Source: Flavobacterium praedii
GTDB taxonomy: Bacteria; Bacteroidota; Bacteroidia; Flavobacteriales; Flavobacteriaceae
DNA length: 64,000 nucleotides
Reading direction: 5' to 3'
Assembly (NCBI RefSeq): GCF_026810365.1
Contig: NZ_CP113948.1
Location: 2,319,001 to 2,383,000 of the forward strand
The notes under the pieces: generated by a model
The model's database searches: none
Told to the model about the DNA's origin: nothing
Seen by the model: the letters and a program-made list of their open reading frames with translations, nothing else
Made by a program: the position numbers and the translations under genes
Shown here: positions 9,066 to 19,723 of the stretch, piece after piece
How positions within the stretch are numbered: position 1 is the stretch's first letter
Layout: every line of letters begins with the position of its first letter

Positions 9066-9200
9066 ATGACTAAAAAAAATATACTTGTCGCTTTAATTAC
9101 TTTTATCGTTGCTTTTGGAACCACATTCTATACTATTAGAACCTATTTTCCAAAACACAAGGTTGAAAAAACTGCTATCCAAAAAGATACGCTGAAATAA
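9066..9200 (+). CDS. Small single-pass membrane protein (44 aa)
   Basis: Forty-five codons starting MTKKNILVALITFIVAF, with one hydrophobic segment (about residues 5-24) and a basic tail rich in Lys. It lies between the GxxExxY unit and the sigma-54 activator, on the same strand, with an A-rich ribosome-binding region before the ATG. No family is recognised. Its reality rests on the clean membrane-protein layout and orientation. Confidence 0.5.
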   Translation: MTKKNILVALITFIVAFGTTFYTIRTYFPKHKVEKTAIQKDTLK

Positions 9201-9312
9201 CCTCAATAGTAGAAAACTTATATTTCATTAATAAATAAAGTTTAAAAATTTAGATTTAAAGTTAGCTAAGAAATTGAAAAAGTAAACCTTAAACTAAAAA
9301 GACTAAAAGCAA

Positions 9313-10572
9313 ATGGATACAGTACAATCAATAAAACAACGATTTGAGATTATTGGGAATGACCCAAAGCTCAATCGTGCGATAGAAAAAGCCATACAGG
9401 TTGCTCCTACTGATATTTCGGTTTTGGTGGCTGGTGAAAGTGGTGTTGGGAAAGAAAATATCCCAAAGATTATACATTCTTTATCTCATAGAAAACACGG
9501 AAAATACATTGCTGTAAACTGTGGTGCCATACCAGAAGGAACCATTGACAGTGAACTTTTTGGACACGAAAAAGGAGCTTTTACAGGTGCAACTAGCACT
9601 CGTGAAGGGTATTTTGAAGTAGCCAATGGAGGAACTATTTTTCTTGATGAAGTTGGTGAATTACCATTGACAACTCAAGTACGTTTGTTGCGTGTTTTAG
9701 AAAATGGAGAGTTCATAAAGGTGGGTTCATCACAAGTTCAAAAAACAAATGTCCGAATCGTAGCAGCAACGAATGTCAATTTATTCAAAGCTATCGAGAA
9801 AGGCAAATTTCGTGAAGACTTGTATTACCGTTTGAGTACGGTAGACATCACTTTGCCTCCGCTTCGAGAACGCAAAGAAGATATTCATTTATTGTTTCGA
9901 AAATTTGTAGCCGATTTTGCAAACAAATACAAAATGCCTCCTTTAAAACTGGATGAAAGCGCAATTTTATTACTGCAAAAATTTCGTTGGAGTGGTAATA
10001 TTAGACAATTACGAAATGTTGCTGAACAAATTTCGGTTTTAGAAACAAACAGAGATATTACAGCAGCTACATTGCAAACCTATTTACCATCAGAAGGCAA
10101 TAATTTACCTTCGGTTATAAAAGACAAAAAAAACGATAGCGATTTTAATACCGAAAGAGAGATTTTATACAAAGTCCTTTTTGATATGAAAAGTGATCTG
10201 CATGATCTAAAAAAACTAACTTTAGAATTAATGCAAAATGGCAATTCCAATGTACAGGAAACCAACAAATCACTTATCAAAAAAATATATGGTGCCAAAG
10301 AAGAGGATAGCGAAATAGATTTTGAAGAAGAACCAAGAACATCATATCTATCTAATACTAATATAGAACAAGAATATGAAGAACAAGATTCGAACAATTA
10401 TCTCTTAGCCGAAACCATCGAAGAGGAAGAAGTGTTGCGACTCGAACAAAAAGAAATCGAAATGATTAAAAAATCATTAGAAAAAAACAAAGGAAAACGA
10501 AAAGCAGCTGCCGATGAGTTAGGAATTTCCGAACGCACTTTGTATCGAAAAATAAAACAATTTGATTTATAA
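9313..10572 (+). CDS. Sigma-54-dependent AAA+ transcription activator, Fis-type HTH
   Basis: A 419-aa enhancer-binding protein with no N-terminal receiver or sensor domain: the AAA+ core begins at once. Walker A is GESGVGKE (41-48), the sigma-54 contact loop is GAFTGA (88-93) and Walker B lies in [12 protein letters not shown] (106-117). A long acidic, low-complexity linker (about 270-380) precedes the C-terminal Fis-like helix-turn-helix ([20 protein letters not shown]). It should remodel closed RNA polymerase-sigma-54 complexes. The miaB / activator / lptE / TPR / secG order is typical of flavobacteria. Without a sensor domain, activity must be set by level, partner or linker. Target genes cannot be deduced from the sequence. 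Confidence 0.92.
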   Translation: MDTVQSIKQRFEIIGNDPKLNRAIEKAIQVAPTDISVLVAGESGVGKENIPKIIHSLSHRKHGKYIAVNCGAIPEGTIDSELFGHEKGAFTGATSTREGYFEVANGGTIFLDEVGELPLTTQVRLLRVLENGEFIKVGSSQVQKTNVRIVAATNVNLFKAIEKGKFREDLYYRLSTVDITLPPLRERKEDIHLLFRKFVADFANKYKMPPLKLDESAILLLQKFRWSGNIRQLRNVAEQISVLETNRDITAATLQTYLPSEGNNLPSVIKDKKNDSDFNTEREILYKVLFDMKSDLHDLKKLTLELMQNGNSNVQETNKSLIKKIYGAKEEDSEIDFEEEPRTSYLSNTNIEQEYEEQDSNNYLLAETIEEEEVLRLEQKEIEMIKKSLEKNKGKRKAAADELGISERTLYRKIKQFDL

Positions 10573-10778
10573 CAAAAATTTAAAATTTAAATTCCAAATC
10601 CAATTTTTGTACATTTGAAATTTAAAACAATTTAGAATTTACACCATTTAAGAAATCGATGTGATTTCAAAAAACACTAAAAATCATCGAGTTACAAAGT
10701 AAAAACAAACCGATGAGAGAAACAAAGATTAAAAATGGTGAAAACCTAAGCCAATAAAAATACAATTATTCACTTCGT

Positions 10779-11282
10779 ATGAAAAAAACATCCTATTTTT
10801 TTTTAATAATTAGTTCATTTCTTCTAAGCAGTTGTTCGGTTTACAACTTTACGGGTACTGGCAAAATTGACGCCAAAACTTATCAGGTGAATTTTTTTCA
10901 AAATAATGCAGAACTTATAGAACCGGGTATAGACAGAACTTTTACACTAACTTTACAAGAGTTAATTCAAGGTCAAACCAATTTGCAATTAGTAAAAAAC
11001 GGAGCAGACTTAACCTATGAAGGTGAAATTACAGATTACAGAATCAGTCCAATGACTGCAACAGCTGATCAACAAGCTTCACAAAACCGATTAAAAATTC
11101 GAATAAATGTTCGCTTTACAAATAAAAAGAAAGAAGCAGATGATTTCGAAAAAAACTTTGAATTTTATTATGATTATCCAGCATCCCAGCAATTGACTGG
11201 AGCAACGAAAGATGCCGCAATCAAAGAAATTTTCGAAAGAATCACACAAGATATTTTTAATGAATCACTTGCAAAATGGTAA
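10779..11282 (+). CDS. lptE: LPS-assembly lipoprotein LptE
   Basis: A 167-aa lipoprotein with signal peptide and lipobox LLSSC (Cys19), followed by the Bacteroidota LptE opening SVYNFTGTGKID. LptE is the outer-membrane lipoprotein that plugs LptD in the lipopolysaccharide export pore. The body is short and low in conservation, as usual for LptE, so identity rests on the N-terminal motif, size and place between the sigma-54 activator and the TPR/secG genes. Start fixed by the signal peptide. Confidence 0.85.
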   Translation: MKKTSYFFLIISSFLLSSCSVYNFTGTGKIDAKTYQVNFFQNNAELIEPGIDRTFTLTLQELIQGQTNLQLVKNGADLTYEGEITDYRISPMTATADQQASQNRLKIRINVRFTNKKKEADDFEKNFEFYYDYPASQQLTGATKDAAIKEIFERITQDIFNESLAKW

Positions 11283-11397
11283 TCTTTTAAAGAAAAAATC
11301 GGATTCAGATTCGCAGCGTTAGGCTAGAAAAAATCAACTTTATAAAATTTGAATTATAAACAAAAGAAACTTAAATCACAGAATATATTCTAAACAA

Positions 11398-12351
11398 ATG
11401 AACATTAGTAGCTATAATTATTTATTAAATCAACCCGAAGAGATCAATGAAATTCAAACGGTAGCTTTAGAAAAAGTATTGGATGAATTTCCTTATTTTC
11501 AAAGTGCTAGAGCTTTAAGATTGAAAGGGCTTTACAATCAAAATAGCTACAAATATAATTTTGCTCTAAAAATTGCAGCTGCACATACAACAGACCGAAG
11601 TGTACTTTTTAATTTTATCACTTCAGAATCGTTCACCGCCATTCAAAAAAAGACGTACGAAAAAAAGATACAAGAACTTCTCAACATAACAGTAATTGAC
11701 AGTCAGATTATTGAAAAAGAAGAAATACCTACAATTGCAGCAACACCTTTAGAACAATCCATTCTTACTTCGATAAAAGAAGCCACATTAAATACCGAGA
11801 ACTATCATGGCATTACTTTTGAAAAAGCAGAAATTGATAAAAATATAGAACAATCGATACTTGATTCCATTAAAGAAGCGACACCAACAAAGAATGAAGC
11901 TGAAACAACCGAAGCTGAAAAAAAATTAGAAATTGGAAAACCATTAGATTTTTCAAAATCAGAAACACATTCCTTTCATCAATGGCTTCAAATTTCAAGG
12001 ATACAACCAATAATAAGAGAAAATCCGACAGAAAATAAAAGAATGGCAAAAGAACCTATTATTGACGAGGATAAAAAGAAAAAAGCAGAACTAATCGACA
12101 AATTCATTGAAACCAGTCCAAAAATCCCTCCCATTAAACCCGGAGTAGTATTTACCCCGAATTTGGACCTTAACAAAGAAGATAACTCTTATTTAATGAC
12201 GGAAACTTTGGCTAAAGTATATTTGGAACAAAAAAAATATCAGAAAGCAATACAAGCTTATGAAATATTAATTTTGAAATATCCAGAAAAAAGTAGTTTC
12301 TTTGCAGACCGTATAAAAGATATTAAAATAGTACAACAAAATAACAATTAA
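11398..12351 (+). CDS. TPR-like protein of the lptE-secG cluster
   Basis: A 317-aa cytoplasmic-looking protein without a signal peptide. The N-terminal part (INEIQTVALEKVLDEFPYFQ, with SARALRLKGLYNQNSYKYNF after it) and a C-terminal tetratricopeptide-like pair (YLMTETLAKVYLEQKKYQKA, then AIQAYEILILKYPEKSSFFA) flank a charged linker (about 110-240) with the repeated phrase EQSIL(T/D)SIKEAT. Proteins of this type sit between lptE and secG in flavobacteria. Function is unknown; a scaffolding or assembly role would suit the repeats. Confidence 0.8.
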   Translation: MNISSYNYLLNQPEEINEIQTVALEKVLDEFPYFQSARALRLKGLYNQNSYKYNFALKIAAAHTTDRSVLFNFITSESFTAIQKKTYEKKIQELLNITVIDSQIIEKEEIPTIAATPLEQSILTSIKEATLNTENYHGITFEKAEIDKNIEQSILDSIKEATPTKNEAETTEAEKKLEIGKPLDFSKSETHSFHQWLQISRIQPIIRENPTENKRMAKEPIIDEDKKKKAELIDKFIETSPKIPPIKPGVVFTPNLDLNKEDNSYLMTETLAKVYLEQKKYQKAIQAYEILILKYPEKSSFFADRIKDIKIVQQNNN

Positions 12352-12362
12352 CAATAAATAGT

Positions 12363-12698
12363 ATGTTTTCAATTTTTTTAGTTTTAATTACAATAGTATG
12401 TTTTCTATTGATCGTAGTAATTATGGTTCAAAACCCTAAAGGAGGTGGATTATCTTCTACAATAAGTGGCTCTCAAATGTTAGGTGGTGTACAAAAAACT
12501 ACTGATTTTTTAGACAAAAGTACTTGGACATTGGCTACTATATTAATTGCATTAATTTTACTTTCAGGATTAAGTTTCACTGGAACTTTGAGTGATTCTG
12601 ATTCAAAAATTATTGACAAAACAGAATCTGCAGCACCAAAAACTGCTCCAGTTCAAAATGCACCTGTACAAAACACACCTGCAACACCAGCAAAATAA
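12363..12698 (+). CDS. secG: Preprotein translocase subunit SecG
   Basis: A small membrane subunit of the SecYEG channel. The 111-aa protein has two transmembrane helices (about 3-22 and 57-75) separated by the conserved loop VQNPKGGGLSSTISGSQMLG. A Pro/Ala/Thr-rich tail follows, as in other Bacteroidota SecG. It starts 11 bp after the TPR gene, so the two are probably cotranscribed, and it is followed by a terminator at 12723. Confidence 0.93.
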   Translation: MFSIFLVLITIVCFLLIVVIMVQNPKGGGLSSTISGSQMLGGVQKTTDFLDKSTWTLATILIALILLSGLSFTGTLSDSDSKIIDKTESAAPKTAPVQNAPVQNTPATPAK

Positions 12699-12722
12699 TT
12701 TATTTCACATAAATACTTTAAG

Positions 12723-12750
12723 TGCCAGCCTGTCAAAGCTGGCATTTTTT
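12723..12750 (+). terminator. Rho-independent terminator after secG
   Basis: Perfect stem TGCCAGC (12723-12729) / GCTGGCA (12738-12744) with an 8-nt loop and a run of T. It separates the lptE-secG transcript from groESL. Confidence 0.85.
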
Positions 12751-12832
12751 ATAAGAAATAATGGCAGTTATCAAACAATGGCATAATTTCTGAAATGTAT
12801 AAATCATTAAAAAACAACAAAAATATAAAATC

Positions 12833-14804
<1,972 letters not shown>

Positions 14805-14856
14805 TATCAGAGTATTAAGATTTTAGTACAATGTATTAAGATCTCTCAATCAAATA

Positions 14857-14892
14857 AATCCGTCTTGAATTCGTTCTTGACGGATTTTTTTG
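14857..14892 (+). terminator. groESL terminator
   Basis: Stem AATCCGTC (14857-14864) / GACGGATT (14879-14886), 14-nt loop, then seven T. It marks the end of host sequence before the prophage left end. Confidence 0.85.
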
Positions 14893-14934
14893 TTTTGTTC
14901 CCAGAAATTGTTTTAACCTAATTATAATCCGCAA

Positions 14935-14971
14935 AACCAAAAGTATAAAAAAACATAACGAAAAGTATCAA
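14935..14971 (+). repeat. Prophage left end: terminal repeat and inner transposase-site candidate
   Basis: AACCAAAAGTATAAA (14935-14949) is the left arm of the terminal inverted repeat. AACGAAAAGTATCAA (14957-14971), 22 bp inside, shares the core AAC(C/G)AAAAGTAT. This arrangement of end-proximal repeats is expected for MuA-type transposase binding. Confidence 0.7.
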
Positions 14972-14980
14972 AAAAACTTA

Positions 14981-15010
14981 AAAGCCTGAACTTTACGCTC
15001 AGGCTTTTTT
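14981..15010. terminator. Terminator at the left end of the prophage
   Basis: Stem AAAGCCTGA / TCAGGCTTT (14981-15007) with a 9-nt loop. T-runs lie on the plus side and A-runs on the other, so it can stop transcription from either direction. It closes the phage late transcript after the thymidylate-synthase-like gene. Confidence 0.8.
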
Positions 15011-15028
15011 ATTCGCTTTAAAGACCAT

Positions 15029-15667
15029 TTAACCAACATTTAAAGCAAACTTAACCGCATCACCGTTAAGCAACTGCTTTGTGCCCTCAATGTTGTTTTC
15101 ATACACGTGAACATTACCCAAGAACAACGTGATAGACTTTAACTTGAGATTGATTTGCTTTGCAATTAAGTACAAGTGATAGATATCTGCAGGTAAGCCT
15201 AGGTTAGCGTCACTAGAGCGCTGGTATGCCGTTAGAACTAGCTTACCATTGTCTATCTGAAACTGAATAAGACTAAGGCAAGGATGCTGATTGCTTTCGG
15301 TGTCATTGGAGCCCAAAAACAAGACATAATTCTTACTCGTGCGCTTTTCATTGTTGATTTTCTCAATAAGCTTAGGAAGCTTCTCTAAATACGTTGGATA
15401 GCTATTGACAAGGATAGGACCACAATAATCCCACCAACTTACTCCAATATCACGATACGCCTCCGTAGAGCGTTCTCCCGCCATAAATAGACCTAATTCA
15501 TCTTTTAGCTTTTTTCGTGCCACAGGATGCCCTTCAAATAACTCTAGTAGGTCATAAGGCTTTAATTCTAGCTTTTGATTTAAAAGATAGATTATTGAAC
15601 CCTTCTTGTTTTGTTGAATACTTCCTTTTTCAAGGATTTTGTTTAAGATTTGATGATACTTGTTCAT
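15029..15667 (-). CDS. Thymidylate-synthase-family enzyme, predicted dCMP (hydroxy)methylase
   Basis: A 212-aa protein with the thymidylate synthase core: catalytic Cys130 in HPCLSL, the nucleotide-binding YQRSSDANLGLP (Arg150, Ser151, Asp153) and GNVHVYENN (His187, Tyr189). The residue after GLPA is Asp161, where dUMP-specific synthases have Asn in GLPFN. Asn-to-Asp at this place is the known hallmark of dCMP hydroxymethylases such as T4 gp42, so dCMP is the predicted substrate, with a methyl or hydroxymethyl product. The partner-subunit Arg pair is not evident. The start at 15667 (MNKYHQILNKILEKG) is chosen over a frame open to 15877 because the extension runs through repeats. It is the last phage gene before the left end, comparable to mom in Mu, so DNA modification is a fair inference. 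Confidence 0.78.
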   Translation of the reverse strand: MNKYHQILNKILEKGSIQQNKKGSIIYLLNQKLELKPYDLLELFEGHPVARKKLKDELGLFMAGERSTEAYRDIGVSWWDYCGPILVNSYPTYLEKLPKLIEKINNEKRTSKNYVLFLGSNDTESNQHPCLSLIQFQIDNGKLVLTAYQRSSDANLGLPADIYHLYLIAKQINLKLKSITLFLGNVHVYENNIEGTKQLLNGDAVKFALNVG

Positions 15668-15729
15668 TTCGATTTTTGATTGATGATTGATTATTCTATA
15701 TTTGCGGCTCTCACCCCTTAACGCAGCAA

Positions 15730-15783
15730 AGCCCGAAAACTTAAAGAAGACATAACAATATGTCCTCCGTAAGCTTTCGGGCT
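15730..15783 (-). promoter_or_regulatory. Long hairpin in the leader of the dCMP-enzyme gene
   Basis: An imperfect inverted repeat of about 54 nt: AGCCCGAAA against TTTCGGGCT outside, GACATA/TATGTC inside, with a 4-6 nt apex. On the transcript it ends 63 nt upstream of the ATG at 15667 and is followed by only three U, so it is not a standard terminator. It could control translation or stability of the downstream gene. Confidence 0.55.
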
Positions 15784-15837
15784 GTGTTTTAAAAGGGGGT
15801 GAGATACTTTTTAAAAGCGGAGGACTATTTTTTTTAA

Positions 15838-15869
15838 GTCCCGTCATCTCGAGCGAAGTCGAGAGGCGT
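15838..15869. repeat. Palindromic TCTCGA...TCGAGA element
   Basis: CGTCATCTCGAGCGAAGTCG followed by AGAGG contains the palindrome TCTCGA-GCGAAG-TCGAGA (15847-15864). This type of sequence is a common intergenic repeat of Bacteroidota chromosomes; here it lies inside the prophage between two late genes. Confidence 0.5.
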
Positions 15870-15881
15870 CCTCCCAAGGAA

Positions 15882-16253
15882 CTAGACCAATTCGTCTATA
15901 CTTTTTAAGCAATGATTTGGATCTATTTTGTCTAGGACAAAAGCGAGAGCTTTGCCCAATCCTGTAAGCGTGTCATCACGTTGATTTTTGCCCAACACAC
16001 TTGATATGGTTTCCTTTCGTTTGCCGAATGCGTAACCTCCTTTCTTCTTTAAAGCGAGATTAAACAAGTCTTTACACACCACGTTACCCGATGCATCTAT
16101 ACTTGTAGCGATGCTCAAAAATTGTGCATCCAAACGGCTAAACGAGTACTTCCAACGTCTTTTGTAAAGATTGATGATAAACGTAATCAGCAACCCCAAA
16201 GGGAATAGTATGGATGCCAAAACCAAGGAAACAAATGCTAATGCTGTACCCAT
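15882..16253 (-). CDS. Phage membrane protein of unknown function
   Basis: A 123-aa protein with one long hydrophobic stretch at the N-terminus (about residues 3-29, ALAFVSLVLASILFPLGLLI) followed by the positive stop KRRWK and a soluble, mixed-charge remainder. It is tightly packed behind the 163-aa protein (1-nt gap), so it belongs to the late tail-end transcript. No family recognised. A holin role is less likely because a lysis cassette exists at 28.5-29.8 kb and the soluble part is large. Confidence 0.6.
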   Translation of the reverse strand: MGTALAFVSLVLASILFPLGLLITFIINLYKRRWKYSFSRLDAQFLSIATSIDASGNVVCKDLFNLALKKKGGYAFGKRKETISSVLGKNQRDDTLTGLGKALAFVLDKIDPNHCLKSIDELV

Positions 16254-16254
16254 A

Positions 16255-16746
16255 TTACTCTACAAATTGAAATTGTTTGCCGATAAATTCACCTTTCATA
16301 ACAACTGTATTGAGAATCCATTGTTTTACAAACTCATTTACAGGGCTTATTTCAGGATTTTGAAAAGAACCTCCATTAAGATATAGTAATGCGTCTTCGT
16401 AAGAAGGATAACCCCAATCTACCATGAAGTAATTCTCGGGGTAATTACCTCCGTTTTCATTTAGATACGGTATTAACGGTCTAGGCTCTTGCTCTTCTGT
16501 ATCATCTTTGAATTTGAAAGTTGAAGTCCTATTCGTAGATACTTCGTCATCATTCATTCCTTGAAAAGCAATAGTTGATTTATCTAAAACAACTATTTGC
16601 CCTTCTCTTTCGACATACATATCAAAATCAATTCTTAAATAAGAATCCTGACGTTTGAGCGTGATAGCCGTTTCTTCGATAGTTACATTTTCGAATTTTC
16701 CTTCGGTAAGGATTGGGCTGTTGTAGATTTGTGCGGTTAATTTCAT
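16255..16746 (-). CDS. Phage late protein next to the tail fibre (unknown)
   Basis: A 163-aa soluble protein starting MKLTAQIYNSPILTEG. Its start overlaps the stop of the fibre-like gene by 4 nt, indicating translational coupling. By position after the fibre it could be a fibre chaperone or part of the tail tip. No motif recognised. Confidence 0.6.
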   Translation of the reverse strand: MKLTAQIYNSPILTEGKFENVTIEETAITLKRQDSYLRIDFDMYVEREGQIVVLDKSTIAFQGMNDDEVSTNRTSTFKFKDDTEEQEPRPLIPYLNENGGNYPENYFMVDWGYPSYEDALLYLNGGSFQNPEISPVNEFVKQWILNTVVMKGEFIGKQFQFVE

Positions 16747-18911
16747 AAGATTGATGTTGTTGTATTTATTACACTTACTGTTGTTAATACCGAGTTGTAC
16801 GTTACCCTTTCAAGATGAAAAGCTCCATTTACTAGTATTCTACCATTTGATTTTTGACTAAAATCAAACCCAAATAAGTCAATTGTACCCGAAGCATTAC
16901 TATTTACTATTTTGCAAAAACCATCAGCAGTAATAAGATTTGTTGTTCCAAGGTTTATTGCCGCCGATGAAGTATCATTAAATAAAGATGATTTAATATA
17001 CAAAACACTATTAATTAAGCTTAGATACCCTGAACCACGACTACGCTGAATACTATCTACTCTATATATACCATTCTTAAGAGTAACTGTATAGTCACCA
17101 GACCAAAACCATTTAACTCCTTCAAAGTTACCTCCGCCAGAATACACTAAGCCTCCTAAAGTTCTACAAACAACAGAGGTTACTCCTGCAGAATCTATCT
17201 CAACTGGGGGTAAAAGAGCTATAAATGAAGTTGATAGAGGCATATTAATATTCCCTATTTTTATAGGTTCCTTAAAAGGAATATTAGGCCAATAGAAAGA
17301 TACACCAGTAGCATTAAGTGCTGTGAGACTTTTAAAAGATAAAGTGCATAATCCAGTTGAAGAATCAGCCCATAAGTAATATACTTGGCCTGTACAACTA
17401 GAAGTTATATCTCCTAAATTCATAATTATTGGAGTAGCAGAATTAAACCTAAGATTTATAAATTGCCCTCCGGCGTATCCAAAATTCGTTGTTGTAGAAT
17501 TTATTGTTACTGCACTTATATCACCAAAATAACTACCATTTGAAAAAACTAAAGAGCCCACATTTATTACCAATTTTGGTCTTGATGAAGTCGATATTTT
17601 TACACCGCCTATAGTTCCCCCAAATGTTAAAGTTCCAGTAGTTGTAAACGTATATACAAATGGGGTGGCCGCTTCTGCTGTAGTACTAGCTATTATATTT
17701 GTTCCGTACAAAGTTGCATTGAAATTATTAAATGAAATGCTAGCTCCGTGTAAGCATTCGAAATTATGGCTAAATAATCCTAGATTTTTTGTAACATTAG
17801 CCGTTCCCGTTCCCAGTATTACAAATTTGTGTGCAAAACTAGAAGGAATAGTAATAGTATTTGCAACATCTAAGGCGGCTTGAAGTGTTAAAAATGGTTT
17901 TAATGAATCTTGGTATTTTCCCGTTGCGTCATTACCATTCTGTAAATCAACAAAAAAAGTGTTTGCAACGATTGCTGAGATAAGTATATTCCCCTCCACA
18001 CTCCAAGTATCAGTATCGATTTTTGTATATCTTCTCACCTCGTTTTTAACAGAAGTATTAGATAAATTCGTAAGTATAGTAACTCCGGGTGCACCCGTTA
18101 CGGTCAGCGCTCCATTACCAATAGCAATTGTTTCAAAAACGGTTCCTATCTCAAAAGGAGTAGTGGAGTTTGTTGGTATCGTGGCAGTAATTGGATTGTT
18201 GTTTGAAAATTTAAACATTGTGTTTTCAGACCCCGCTCCAAAAGTGTGCGTTATTCCGGCTACATCACCAAAGGTTAAAAACTTCTTTTTGAAAGCCGAC
18301 ATACAAAAATCATACACAGCCTTTACGCTTGGAAATTTTATATTACTCAAATAATCAACAACAATAGATGTTGATTTATTGGCAGTACTTTCTTTGATTA
18401 AATCCAGTTGTTTCCCCATCTCAGCAGTAAGCGCTTTCGTGGTTCCACCAGTGGTAAGGTCATTCACCAAGATAGAGCTTAACGACATTTGCACCGTTTC
18501 AATAGCATCGACCAACTCCTGAATCGTGTCTAAATTCACATTGTCAGAAGTTAGTAAAGTATTAATAGCGCTAATTTGCGTTTGCAACACCTTTCCTTGT
18601 TCCGCGCTCAGTAAGGCGGTTGCGCCTCCTGTAACCAAGTCATTGACAATGTTCAAGTATTGCGCCGCCAATTTGGTAAACTCATTTAGCGGTGCGTAGC
18701 CATTGGGTGCGCCTTTTTGAGCCAAGTGGTTGTCTAAAACTTGTTGACTGGCTCTAGTGGCCAACAACTCATTTATACCCTCAACGTCGGCCACCGGCAC
18801 TTTATCGTCTTTGTGTCGAAAAGAATCGAAAACTGACCAAAATTGGTCTTGTGTTGGGATCATACCAGTTTTAAACCAGTTCTTGATCGTATTAATAGAT
18901 ACTATTGCCAT
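16743..18911 (-). CDS. Tail fibre-like protein
   Basis: A 722-aa protein. Residues 1-70 resemble the start of Bacteroidota phage fibre proteins (SINTIKNWFKTGMIPTQDQF). Two helical repeat-like phrases follow with NDLVTGGATALLSAEQGK and NDLTTGGTTKALTAEMGK, then a long Ser/Thr/Asn-rich region with many short beta-type hydrophobic alternations, as in trimeric beta-helix fibres. It likely carries host-receptor specificity. It lies between the collar-domain protein (stop and start overlap as TAATG) and the 163-aa protein. Confidence 0.75.
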   Translation of the reverse strand: MAIVSINTIKNWFKTGMIPTQDQFWSVFDSFRHKDDKVPVADVEGINELLATRASQQVLDNHLAQKGAPNGYAPLNEFTKLAAQYLNIVNDLVTGGATALLSAEQGKVLQTQISAINTLLTSDNVNLDTIQELVDAIETVQMSLSSILVNDLTTGGTTKALTAEMGKQLDLIKESTANKSTSIVVDYLSNIKFPSVKAVYDFCMSAFKKKFLTFGDVAGITHTFGAGSENTMFKFSNNNPITATIPTNSTTPFEIGTVFETIAIGNGALTVTGAPGVTILTNLSNTSVKNEVRRYTKIDTDTWSVEGNILISAIVANTFFVDLQNGNDATGKYQDSLKPFLTLQAALDVANTITIPSSFAHKFVILGTGTANVTKNLGLFSHNFECLHGASISFNNFNATLYGTNIIASTTAEAATPFVYTFTTTGTLTFGGTIGGVKISTSSRPKLVINVGSLVFSNGSYFGDISAVTINSTTTNFGYAGGQFINLRFNSATPIIMNLGDITSSCTGQVYYLWADSSTGLCTLSFKSLTALNATGVSFYWPNIPFKEPIKIGNINMPLSTSFIALLPPVEIDSAGVTSVVCRTLGGLVYSGGGNFEGVKWFWSGDYTVTLKNGIYRVDSIQRSRGSGYLSLINSVLYIKSSLFNDTSSAAINLGTTNLITADGFCKIVNSNASGTIDLFGFDFSQKSNGRILVNGAFHLERVTYNSVLTTVSVINTTTSIL

Positions 18912-19723
18912 TATCCTGTATATTTTATAAAGTGAACAATTCTATAAGGGTTCATCAAGCTAAATGCTTTATTCTCACCAACAGTATTAGTGTTAGCGTT
19001 TTCACTGGCACCATATGGATTGTCATCAGAGGCAGTTCGATATCCTCTACCGGCCACAGCCTTCAAATAAGTAAAGAAGTGAGCCGGAAGTTCTGCCAGC
19101 GACAATGTTTTGTTTTTGGCACCTCCAGAGCTTCTTAAGGAGGAGAATTCGGTATCGTCAGGGGTATGTCCTAAAGGCATACGGCCTCTTAAATCTACAT
19201 ATTCCTGCCACCCATCTGGAATTTCAGCGGCTGGGCGATCCCAAATAGCGATCAATCCAATTGGTATATTACTCGGGCGATTTTCAAGAACAGTAACACG
19301 CTCAAGCAAAGCGTCAACGGTAGTTTTATCTTCTTTGTCGGCCAAAAATTCAGCAATCAGTTTAGTTTCTAACGGCCTAGTAAAGCCTGCCCAAGGCCAT
19401 TGAGTGGTTGCAGCTCCAAAAGTGGCGTAACGTTTGTAAATAACATCATTGGCATTTCCGTCCTCAAACTCTAGCGCCTCTTTTTGCTCTATAATAATCA
19501 CGTTTTCCTGAGCCTGTCCACCTTTGAATTCAATTACTTCGCCATTGATAAAAACAGTACCATCACTGACGGTGGTTCCTGCCACGATACACCCCTGTAG
19601 GATTGTAAAATTACCCGCAATATTTCCCAAGGCATTCAGAATGCTCCACGAGGTTTGCATTTCGTCAAGAATATCGGTTTCTAGCGGAAAGCCAACACTT
19701 TGGTTAAAATTTAATCTATTCAT
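18911..19723 (-). CDS. Tail collar-domain protein (fibre or tip)
   Basis: A 270-aa protein whose C-terminal half has the tail-collar pattern: IPIGLIAIWDRPAAEIPDGW, then DLRGRMPLGH, later LPAHFF and a final MNPYRIVHFIKYTG. Such domains are found in short fibres and fibre tips. The N-terminal half may attach to the baseplate. It starts 4 nt inside the preceding gene. Confidence 0.75.
   Translation of the reverse strand: MNRLNFNQSVGFPLETDILDEMQTSWSILNALGNIAGNFTILQGCIVAGTTVSDGTVFINGEVIEFKGGQAQENVIIIEQKEALEFEDGNANDVIYKRYATFGAATTQWPWAGFTRPLETKLIAEFLADKEDKTTVDALLERVTVLENRPSNIPIGLIAIWDRPAAEIPDGWQEYVDLRGRMPLGHTPDDTEFSSLRSSGGAKNKTLSLAELPAHFFTYLKAVAGRGYRTASDDNPYGASENANTNTVGENKAFSLMNPYRIVHFIKYTG

Noticed and set aside
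14920..14935. 5-bp target duplication and TATAAT flanks of the prophage
   Set aside because: TATAAT occurs at 14923-14928 and 51740-51745, but at unequal distance from the terminal repeats. No 5-mer matches at symmetrical offsets, so it is probably chance.
15668..15877. 70-codon N-terminal extension of the thymidylate-synthase-like gene
   Set aside because: It translates a palindromic repeat and the leader hairpin; the conserved family start lies at 15667.
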